From UBA11865 sp035686605 (GTDB lineage Bacteria > Chloroflexota > Anaerolineae > Promineifilales > Promineifilaceae), in the NCBI GenBank assembly GCA_035686605.1, contig DASRZI010000050.1, positions 1 to 8,882 of the forward strand: DNA of 8,882 nucleotides, read 5' to 3'. Below the pieces are notes generated by a model, which saw only the letters and a list, made by a program, of their open reading frames with translations, was not told the DNA's origin and made no database searches. Positions 1-6,082 of the stretch are shown piece by piece. Every line of letters starts with the position of its first letter. The first letter of the stretch is position 1. The translations under genes and the position numbers were made by a program.

Positions 1-64
1 TCGCAACCTGGCGTCCTCCTTATTCCTACAATACCTTCCTACCTACTCTCTTCAACTGATTGTC

Positions 65-1528
65 ATGTCCTTAAGTAGATCTGCCGCAAGATTAGCCCTA
101 GTCATAGTTACCGTGATGATTGCATTGCTGGCAGGTGCCTCAGCCGCCATGGGAATCGAGGGCGGTCAGGCTAGGATGGTGGATCCCGATCCAATCCTCC
201 TTCCATTCCTAACCAATAGGCACGATCCGACCCTAAACGCCCCTGTTTTTGGGGTTCAGATGTACGGGAGAACAGGGCCAGCAAGTAATTACTACCCGTT
301 TCTTGTCGACAGCGGCGCGACCTGGGTCCGGGCTCCGATTAGCTGGGCCAGCATAGAACCGACCGAAGCCGTGACCGCAACTTATGATTGGGCATCGGCC
401 GATATAGCCCTGGAAGCCGCCAAGACAGATTCAGGAGCCTTTTCTGTAGTAGCCACCATCAGCGATAACCCACATTGGGCAGCAGCTTACCAGAACGGCC
501 CAATAAACCTGGATGATCTTGATTCCTTTGCCGCCTTCGTCGAGGCAGCGGTCGAACGCTACGATGGAGACGGGTTTCAGGACGCACCCGATTCGCCCAT
601 AGTGAACCATTGGGAGCTCTACAATGAACCGGACGCTTTAGTGGGTCCAAATCTGGAGCCACACTGGGGCGGCGAGGGATCTCAATATGCCCACATGCTG
701 TCGATTGCTTACCCGGCCGTAAAGAGCGCAAATTCGGCCGCAAAGGTGGTCTTTGGAGGCCTTGCCTATGATTGGTTTGTAGATCAGAACGGCCATTTCG
801 ATCGCCAATTTATTGACGATGTGTTGAACGCTGGTGGTGGAGACTACTTCGACTTCATGAACTTCCACGTCTACCCCATCTTTTGGTATAACTGGACCGA
901 TCACAAAAGTCCCGGCCTTCTTGAGAAGGCAGCTTTTCTCAAAGACAAACTTGCCTCTTACGGTTATCCGGACAAGCCCTTCGTAATAACTGAGTCCGGC
1001 TGGCACAGTAATCAACCGGGAGATCCAGAGTCACCGACTGCCAGCAACCCAGAAGATCAGGCCAGGTTTGTCGTCGAACTTTTTACCCAGAATATGGCTG
1101 CTGGATCGGAACTCATGATCTGGTGGATGCTCTACGATCCGGGTGGTACATACCAATATGAGAATGGTCTTGTAACGAACGAGACCCAACCCCACATCAA
1201 ACCATCCTTTGTCGCTTTCCAGGTAATCGATTCAGAATTGCGTTCGGCTCATTTTCAACGGGTTCTGCCGCTGAATGAGACCGGAGCACCAGATATGGAA
1301 GCCTACGAATTCAAAGACAATGTACACCAGCGGTCAGTTTACGTCGCCTGGCTGGATCCCGTTGATTCAACCGAGGTGAAGCCATTGTTGATTCCCGCCT
1401 CGCTGGTCACCGTTCGTGATATTTATGGCTCCTCCTATCCTCTATCCGATGGACAAGATGGGCAGGTAGACGGGTACGTAACGGTCAATGTGAGCGGTCA
1501 GCCTGTCTATGTAGAGGTGGATTGGTGA
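65..1528 (+). CDS. Secreted clan GH-A glycoside hydrolase-like protein (GH5/GH39-like TIM barrel)
   Basis: The protein has 487 residues. Residues 1-28 form a signal peptide (basic start, hydrophobic core, small residues in 'GASAA'), so it is exported. A short phrase 'ILLPFL' at 44-49 precedes the catalytic domain at about 60-400. The pattern is that of a retaining clan GH-A glycosidase: 'HWELYNEPD' at 182-190 offers Glu188 as acid/base, 'NFHVYP' at 266-271 fits a barrel strand, and 'PFVITESGW' at 305-313 offers Glu310 as nucleophile. The last 80 or so residues look like a small beta domain. The exact family and substrate cannot be told from sequence reading; a plant- or exopolysaccharide-type beta-glycan is possible. 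The start at 65 is chosen because it gives a complete signal peptide, although no clear ribosome binding site precedes it. The stop overlaps the start of the next, related gene, so the two are probably co-translated. Confidence 0.85.
   Translation: MSLSRSAARLALVIVTVMIALLAGASAAMGIEGGQARMVDPDPILLPFLTNRHDPTLNAPVFGVQMYGRTGPASNYYPFLVDSGATWVRAPISWASIEPTEAVTATYDWASADIALEAAKTDSGAFSVVATISDNPHWAAAYQNGPINLDDLDSFAAFVEAAVERYDGDGFQDAPDSPIVNHWELYNEPDALVGPNLEPHWGGEGSQYAHMLSIAYPAVKSANSAAKVVFGGLAYDWFVDQNGHFDRQFIDDVLNAGGGDYFDFMNFHVYPIFWYNWTDHKSPGLLEKAAFLKDKLASYGYPDKPFVITESGWHSNQPGDPESPTASNPEDQARFVVELFTQNMAAGSELMIWWMLYDPGGTYQYENGLVTNETQPHIKPSFVAFQVIDSELRSAHFQRVLPLNETGAPDMEAYEFKDNVHQRSVYVAWLDPVDSTEVKPLLIPASLVTVRDIYGSSYPLSDGQDGQVDGYVTVNVSGQPVYVEVDW
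1514..1520 (+). promoter_or_regulatory. Ribosome binding site of the second GH-like gene
   Basis: GAGGTGG lies seven bases before ATG 1528, inside the last codons of the upstream gene. It decides the start at 1528 over the earlier TTG 1522 and GTG 1525, which are too close to it. Confidence 0.6.
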
Positions 1529-3039
1529 TGATGGACCAAGAAAGCGGCGGGAAGAAGGTACTCACTAACCGGTCTCGAGGTCGGGCCCCAGTCTATCTTC
1601 TGATTGGATTGATGACCCTAACGATCGTCGGCTCGCTCGCCGCCGTTGTCAATGGTGCCGCCGTGCCCGCAAGCAGTCCGGGGGAAGTACCAATTGTGGA
1701 CGCCGAAGGCCCCTTGTGTGATTTTGGAGTCAACGCGGACGGCTCAATAGACCAGCTCGATATGTCACCTCTGCGCATAGGCTGGTACCTGAATTATCAG
1801 GCGTCACCAAACCCTTCTGAGCCCAACGGGGCGGACTATGCCCCTTTAATCAGCATAAGCCAGGTTGGACAAAACGGTTTCGCTTACGCTCCCAGCGGTT
1901 CGGAATTGCAGGCTGCTATCGCCGGCAATCCAGGTGCGACCTGGCTCATCGGAAACGAACCTGACGCAATTTTGCAGAACAATCTGGAACCCCACGTTTA
2001 TGCTTCTGCCTACCACGAACTCTATTATCTGATCAAGGGGGTTGATCCAACTGCCAAAATCTTCGCTGGATCCATCGTCCAAGCCACAGAGGTACGCCTC
2101 ATGTATCTGGATATGGTCCTCGATAGTTATGAGGCTGCCGAAGGCAGCCAGATGCCCGTGGATGGTTGGAGCATTCACGGCTTCATCCTCAATGAAGTTA
2201 GCTGCGACCTGCCCGATTGCTGGGGAGCACAGATTCCCCCGGGGGTAGACGTCCTGACAGGAGAGATTCTTACGGTCGATGACAATGACAACTTGGTTCT
2301 GTTCGCCGAGAGAATAGAGCGCTTCCGCCAGTGGATGGCCGATCGAGGTTATCTCGGCTTTCCCCTCTACCTGACTGAGTACGGTATCTTGATGCCTCCT
2401 TTTCTAGGATTTCCCCCATCAAGAGTGAATGATTTCATGAACAATACTTTTAACTATCTGCTGAACACGACCGATGTGCGCCTGGGGAATCCGAATGACG
2501 AATACCGGCTGGTCCAGAAGCTCTCTTGGTACAGTACAACTGATACTTACTTTAACGGCTGGCTGTTTGATCCAGACAACCTGTACCAACTCTCGCCCAT
2601 GGGTCTGAATTATGCGGCCTATGTCGCCGGTATAGAATCCGAGATTGACCTCTATCCATCCCTGATCTCCATCGATCCGTCTTCCCCCTTCTCGCCTGTC
2701 GATCCGGTCACCATGACCTTGAGCGCTGCCGTCGCCAACAGCGGGAACATGATAACCCCCACAGGGCCGGTCACGGTGCGCTTCTTTGACGGGGATCCGG
2801 ATGCAGCGGGAGAACAGATCGGAGAGGATCAATTCGTTTCGCTAGTTGGCTGCGGTGACCATCAGATCGTGTCCGTCACCTGGTCAGATGTCGCGCCCGG
2901 GGCTCATACTGTATTCGTCATCGTTGATCCCCAAGGCCACATAGAAGAGTCGGACGAAGGCAACAAAACCACCAGCCGGGTAGTAGTAGTCGCCTCTGAT
3001 AGGGTTTATATACCCGCAGTCCGATTTTCCAGCGATTAA
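1528..3039 (+). CDS. Secreted GH-A-like TIM barrel protein with C-terminal CARDB domain
   Basis: The ATG at 1528 overlaps the preceding TGA by one base and has GAGGTGG at 1514-1520 as ribosome binding site; ATG 1531 is the alternative. The product has 503 residues. A basic N-terminus (KK, R, R) is followed by a hydrophobic segment at about 22-45, a signal peptide or membrane anchor. The barrel at about 60-370 has 'WLIGNEPDA' (Glu144, candidate acid/base), 'WSIHGF' and 'PLYLTEYGI' (Glu284, candidate nucleophile), paralleling the upstream protein and suggesting old duplication or a functional pair. Residues 373-488 match a CARDB adhesion-type domain, ending with the typical 'ESDEGNKT' and a valine strand. 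The C-terminus 'RVYIPAV' resembles short phrases common at the ends of exported Chloroflexota proteins (from memory). Many catalytic aromatic residues seen in the first protein are absent, so a binding rather than hydrolytic role remains possible. Confidence 0.85.
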   Translation: MMDQESGGKKVLTNRSRGRAPVYLLIGLMTLTIVGSLAAVVNGAAVPASSPGEVPIVDAEGPLCDFGVNADGSIDQLDMSPLRIGWYLNYQASPNPSEPNGADYAPLISISQVGQNGFAYAPSGSELQAAIAGNPGATWLIGNEPDAILQNNLEPHVYASAYHELYYLIKGVDPTAKIFAGSIVQATEVRLMYLDMVLDSYEAAEGSQMPVDGWSIHGFILNEVSCDLPDCWGAQIPPGVDVLTGEILTVDDNDNLVLFAERIERFRQWMADRGYLGFPLYLTEYGILMPPFLGFPPSRVNDFMNNTFNYLLNTTDVRLGNPNDEYRLVQKLSWYSTTDTYFNGWLFDPDNLYQLSPMGLNYAAYVAGIESEIDLYPSLISIDPSSPFSPVDPVTMTLSAAVANSGNMITPTGPVTVRFFDGDPDAAGEQIGEDQFVSLVGCGDHQIVSVTWSDVAPGAHTVFVIVDPQGHIEESDEGNKTTSRVVVVASDRVYIPAVRFSSD

Positions 3040-3078
3040 TCCATCAAGATTGATCCATCAATCATTGATCCATCAATC
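3035..3078. repeat. Tandem 15-bp palindromic repeat, about three units
   Basis: ATTGATCCATCAATC occurs twice back to back (3049-3063 and 3064-3078). A degenerate unit, ATTAATCCATCAAG (3035-3048), precedes them and covers the stop codon of the second GH-like gene (TAA 3037-3039). Each perfect unit is nearly self-complementary (GATTGAT / ATCAATC around CC), so small cruciforms or hairpins are possible. No T-run follows, so it is not a standard terminator. Confidence 0.8.
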
Positions 3079-3118
3079 ACCCATCCTCCCCACTGGAACG
3101 CCGCCTTAGTCCAGCCAT

Positions 3119-3686
3119 GTGTGGAAAACCCTGTCAGCATCGCGACCGATACGCAACACCTCGCTTCACCTTCTTGTCTGGCTCCACATTGAAAGATGCA
3201 ATCATGTTGAGGGACCCTGTTCTCATGCCCGCAGGCTAAAGTCAGATCGCAAGCTTGACCGGTGCTGGCTCCCCCAACCGTCCATGTCTATCTCCAAATC
3301 GTCAGTCTTGGCGGATTGCAGCTCCTGGTAAACCGCTGGAGACCCGTCAGGCGGTCCAGGTCTGGATCGCCGAAAGTCGGGCTGGAATCAACGCGTCTTT
3401 ACTGATGGTGCTGGACCCGGCAACCAAGCTAGACCGTGAAGGCCAACGCGTAATTCGGATCGAGATCTCTCTTAAATAGTTCTTCGCTGCCGGCCTGCTC
3501 CAGAAGGTCATCGACCGGGCCATTCAGGTCCACGGTGGGCTGGGAGTCACCGACGACACATCCCTGGCCCACTGGTGCCGCCATGAACGCGCGGCCCGCA
3601 TTTACGACAGGCCGGACGAGGTACACTAGAGCGTCGTCGCCCGCCAGATTCTGCGGGATTATGGGGTCGAGGCGCCAATTTACTGA
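3119..3686 (+). pseudogene. Decayed acyl-CoA dehydrogenase (ACAD10/11, FadE36-like), C-terminal half
   Basis: The clear part is one frame from 3300 to 3686. It reads 'GKPLETRQAVQVWIAESR', then 'REGQRVIRIEISLK', stop (TAG 3477), then 'FFAAGLLQKVIDRAIQVHGG', 'ERAARIYDRPDEVH', stop (TAG 3627), then 'SVVARQILRDYG', ending at TGA 3684. These are the conserved C-terminal helices of acyl-CoA dehydrogenases of the ACAD10/11 type, where 'IQVHGG' and 'YDGPDEVH' are hallmarks. Both stops sit where the family has an amino acid, without a frame change. Upstream the match is weaker and hops frames: 'VWKTLSASRPIRNTSLHLLV' at 3119 resembles the family's 'MGKTDP..RHRQQSMILV' segment, 'LHIERCNHVEGP' near 3181 resembles 'GHAEV.FDNVRVP', and 'LAPPTVH' near 3265 resembles 'LGPGRIH'. 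Flavin-binding and N-terminal parts are missing. Family assignment is firm for 3300-3686 and tentative before it. Confidence 0.8.
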
Positions 3687-3687
3687 T

Positions 3688-4061
3688 ATCTACGGGAATA
3701 TTGAGATTAGGAGATTGATCTGTTCTTATGGCGAATAACTGAGCATGATATTCGACCTTGGCCAATTCCGACTCTTCTCACTGATTTCGTACGGGTTTGG
3801 GGATGTCTTTGAATAGTTGAGAACTGTCACACTCGTATCGGTCCAGTCACGAGCACTGCGCTGCGGCAATCTAGGTCCAAGGATTCGAGAAATAGCGAGC
3901 GGGATGTGTCGGCTATTCGCTTCTACTTCGTTTACGGCTTATTCAAGCTGGCAGTGATCGTGCAGTAAATTCATTATCGCTATGAGAGAGAGGACACTCA
4001 AGATCCCAGGTTTGCCGGTTTGATCACAGCCGTCCTCGCATGCAACCGGATAGCCATATAA
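3688..4061 (+). pseudogene. Decayed phosphotransferase (APH/choline-kinase-like, ACAD-associated)
   Basis: The best-preserved part is 3885-4061. It reads 'SERDVSAIRFYFVYGLFKLA', 'VIVQ', stop (TAA 3966), 'IHYRYEREDTQDPRFAGLI', 'TAVLACNRIAI', then TAA 4059. This is the typical C-terminus of APH-family kinases encoded next to ACAD10/11-type dehydrogenases. Two earlier fragments lie in the expected order in other frames: 'YGNIEIRRLI' at 3691-3720 parallels the catalytic 'HGD.R.GNLI', and 'YSTLANS' at 3749-3769, preceded by a stop in place of Glu, parallels 'WELSTLGNP'. The N-terminal half of the kinase is gone, since the mid-gene fragment begins right after the dehydrogenase remnant. That implies an internal deletion plus frameshifts. 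The C-terminal match is good; the two earlier fragments are suggestive only. Confidence 0.7.
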
Positions 4062-4224
4062 TCCATCAACAAAGGGCAAATCGATCAACTGCCGCAGATG
4101 GGAATCTTGTCCCAATCGCCCTGCCTCTTACACCTCCCTTCCTGCTCCTTGCCCTAGACCGGTCCTCCTCAGCAAGCCACTTGCTACATGCCCCTTCCCC
4201 TTACCCCTTTCCCCTTGATCTGAT
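4062..4224. other. Gene-free spacer with pyrimidine-rich stretch
   Basis: I see no gene here. From about 4128 to 4219 the plus strand is strongly C/T-rich, with recurring CCCCTT and CTTGC phrases. A similar C-rich phrase (CTGCTACTTGCCCCCTTGCC) lies at 7845-7864 in another spacer, so this may be spacer composition typical of the genome. Confidence 0.4.
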
Positions 4225-4254
4225 TTGACGATTATGGGGTCCCGTTGGTACAAT
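4225..4254 (+). promoter_or_regulatory. Sigma-70-like promoter for the surface protein gene
   Basis: TTGACG (4225-4230), an 18-base spacer and TACAAT (4249-4254) are close to the -35 and -10 consensus. Transcription would start near 4261, giving a leader of about 280 bases before ATG 4542. It is the best promoter match I noticed in this spacer. It is predicted by eye only. Confidence 0.5.
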
Positions 4255-4541
4255 TAATGTGCCGATAATGTTGGACTAATCTGTCTTTAATGTTAGATTC
4301 TGCCAATCGAAGGCGTTCTTTCTCCCTGATTGGTAGCTTGTCCGACATAGATACACCATTCCAGGTTTCACAAGAGGCCAAGGATAGGAAGGAGGTGAGA
4401 AACTGCCAGATATACGACCCGTCGAGGTACCAGTCGATTTCAGGTTGGTTTGGTGGTTTTTGACTTCTCCCTTTTCCAACCCCTAAAAACGCATCAAAAT
4501 GATGCACCGTCTTAATGGACAATAGATTGGAGGGATTAACA
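4255..4541 (+). promoter_or_regulatory. Long 5' leader of the surface protein gene
   Basis: No gene is seen here. The leader contains a perfect hairpin GCATCA-AAA-TGATGC at 4491-4505 and ends with the ribosome binding site GGAGGG at 4529-4534, seven bases before ATG 4542. I recognise no known riboswitch core. The binding site favours the start at 4542 over the in-frame ATG at 4515, which would add nine residues and has no such site. Confidence 0.4.
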
Positions 4542-5723
4542 ATGAAAAAACGCAGCATTATCGTAGTTGGAATTCTCGTATTTACGATCGCTCTTCTGAC
4601 TGTTCCCCTGGTACTTGCTGGGGACGGTTCCGCCTCCTTTTCGCGAAACAGCGCCGCAGTTGCGGCCGATCCTATCGAAGGCGTACAGGCGCAGGGTGCC
4701 ATTTCTCTTACGCACTCAGCCAGTCAAGCTATTGTCGCCGGCTCAGTGGCCTGTCGAAACACGGCGACGGGTTTTACCGTCGCTAATGGGTATTTGCGGC
4801 GATTCACGCTCTCCGACTTTGGCATAGCCGGCGGCTTTGACGTAACGGACGTGGAGGTAGGCATCGAGAGCGCCGTAGGCGCCAATGGGACGCAGCCGGC
4901 AACGGTCAATTTATACACATGGGATTCGGCTGATCCCTTTACTTACGCCAATTTTGCACTCATTGCCTCGGTCGATGTGAGTGTACCAGACGCTGCCCTT
5001 ACCAAGATGATGTATCCGATAGTCGCCGCTGTTCCCGCAGGATCAACACTGGTTGCTGAGTTCTTTTCTCCGGACGGTGTGACAGCCGGAAATACTCTCT
5101 TTATCGGGTCTAACGCTAATGGCCAGACTGACGACAGTTTCCTGGCTGCACCCGACTGTGGACTTAACGATCCCTTACCCACCAGCGCGATCGGATTCCC
5201 AGACATGATGATCGTGATGAACGTCTGGGGTGACGAGGCACTCGTGCCGGACATGACCTTCGACAAGACCGTAGGGTTGGATCCTAGCGTCTGCGCGACG
5301 ACCGATTCTGTTTCCGTACCGGCCGGCGGTGGTGGTGTCGATGTCACTTACTGCTACTACCTCGATAATACCGGTACGACGACGCTCACTTACCACACTG
5401 TGGAAGACGATATGTTAGGCACGCTGCTGGGTCCTGATTTCGTTGCGGATGTTGGGCCTGGAGGATCGGCTTTTTTCACGATGACAGCGACTATCACCGA
5501 GACGACGGTCAATGTGGCCACCTGGTCAGTCTCCGACGGGGATGGCACCGTCATTATTTCTGGCACGGACACAGCCACAGTGACGCAGCAGGCGCCTACA
5601 AGCGTCGCCTTGAGCGGCTTTGAAGCCCAATCGACCAATTTCCTCCTGCCGGCTGTGTTCGCAGCCCTGGTGGCGATGGTCGCCGTCGCTGGCTTGGTCC
5701 TGCGCAGGAAATCAAGCGTCTAA
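4542..5723 (+). CDS. Exported surface protein with DUF11-like domain and C-terminal membrane anchor
   Basis: The product has 393 residues. Residues 1-26 form a clear signal peptide ('MKKRS', hydrophobic core, 'LVLA'). Residues 52-231 make a beta-rich domain of unknown function ('YLRRFTLSDFGI', 'VNLYTWDS', 'VPAGSTLVAEFFSP'). Residues 236-350 resemble DUF11-type Ig-like surface repeats ('FDKTVGLDPSVCAT', 'YCYYLDNTGTTTLTY', 'VNVATWSVSD'). Cysteines at 261 and 281 could pair. The C-terminus has 'TSVALSGFEAQ', a 21-residue hydrophobic helix (367-387), then 'RRK' and a short tail. This tripartite layout resembles sortase or exosortase-type sorting signals, or a plain membrane anchor. It is probably an envelope or S-layer-associated protein; no enzyme motif is visible. 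It is monocistronic, with its own promoter, and is followed by a strong hairpin. Confidence 0.8.
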   Translation: MKKRSIIVVGILVFTIALLTVPLVLAGDGSASFSRNSAAVAADPIEGVQAQGAISLTHSASQAIVAGSVACRNTATGFTVANGYLRRFTLSDFGIAGGFDVTDVEVGIESAVGANGTQPATVNLYTWDSADPFTYANFALIASVDVSVPDAALTKMMYPIVAAVPAGSTLVAEFFSPDGVTAGNTLFIGSNANGQTDDSFLAAPDCGLNDPLPTSAIGFPDMMIVMNVWGDEALVPDMTFDKTVGLDPSVCATTDSVSVPAGGGGVDVTYCYYLDNTGTTTLTYHTVEDDMLGTLLGPDFVADVGPGGSAFFTMTATITETTVNVATWSVSDGDGTVIISGTDTATVTQQAPTSVALSGFEAQSTNFLLPAVFAALVAMVAVAGLVLRRKSSV

Positions 5724-5804
5724 TTCAATCAATAAGGTAATCCGGCCTTCGTCAGCTTTCATAATGACGAGGATCTGGATTCCGCGATCAATCGTAGATA
5801 AATA

Positions 5805-5840
5805 AAGAGAGGGCGTTCCGTCCACGGTCCGCCCTCTCTT
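5805..5840. terminator. Long hairpin between convergent genes, likely bidirectional terminator
   Basis: AGAGAGGGCG (5806-5815) pairs perfectly with CGCCCTCTCT (5830-5839), with one more A-T pair outside, and the loop contains CCGT/ACGG. On the plus strand the tail is only TTCTC. On the minus strand the stem is followed by TTTATTTATC, so it terminates the decarboxylase transcript better than the surface-protein transcript. Confidence 0.75.
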
Positions 5841-6006
5841 CTCATCAGTGCGAAGCACCTGCCGGTGCGTTGTATTTATCGCAATAACAGGTCTCAGACA
5901 TCGCTGTTCTTATCTGCGCAGTTCAGGGCAGACCTGAGAAAATCAACGCTTGCGCGTAGTGCAAGATCTGCGTCATCAGTTTTCGGTTTTGGAGCCGACT
6001 GCTAAT
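5841..6006. other. Gene-free spacer with a small hairpin
   Basis: I see no gene here. GCACC-TGCC-GGTGC (5855-5868), followed by GTTGTATTTATC, is a possible weak second terminator for plus-strand transcription. Phrases such as ATCTGCGTCATCAG (5963-5976) resemble the palindromic element that follows and may be a decayed part of it. Confidence 0.35.
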
Positions 6007-6082
6007 GGATAGCTCGCGGATTTTCGCTGATCTTTTAATCTGCGTTAATCAGCGTACTATCCGCCTCATCTGCGAGCTATTC
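6007..6082. repeat. Palindromic intergenic element with nested inverted repeats
   Basis: The outer arms GGATAGCTCGCGGAT (6007-6021) and ATCTGCGAGCTATTC (6068-6082) are inverted copies matching at 13 of 15 positions. The inner arms CGCTGAT (6025-6031) and ATCAGCG (6048-6054) are perfect. Between them run repeated ATCTGCG/TAATC phrases of the type found in dispersed intergenic repeats of many bacteria (from memory). The element overlaps the 3' end of the decarboxylase and contains its stop codon. Confidence 0.7.

Noticed and set aside
638..1015. Minus-strand frame of 125 codons inside the first GH-like gene
   Set aside because: It lies fully opposite a gene with clear catalytic motifs, and has no ribosome binding site or recognisable content.
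3255..3479. Small plus-strand open frame of 74 codons
   Set aside because: Its second half is a fragment of the decayed acyl-CoA dehydrogenase, and the frame continues with family residues beyond the stop. It is not a separate gene.
4255..4541. Riboswitch in the long leader
   Set aside because: I could not find the conserved core of any riboswitch class I know; only one simple hairpin is evident.
3040..4541. Insertion sequence as cause of the decayed region
   Set aside because: No transposase fragment, terminal inverted repeats or target duplication was seen; point decay and deletion explain the region.
4232..4702. Minus-strand frame of 156 codons overlapping the surface protein start
   Set aside because: It overlaps the promoter, leader and signal peptide of a well-supported gene on the other strand, and its composition looks random.
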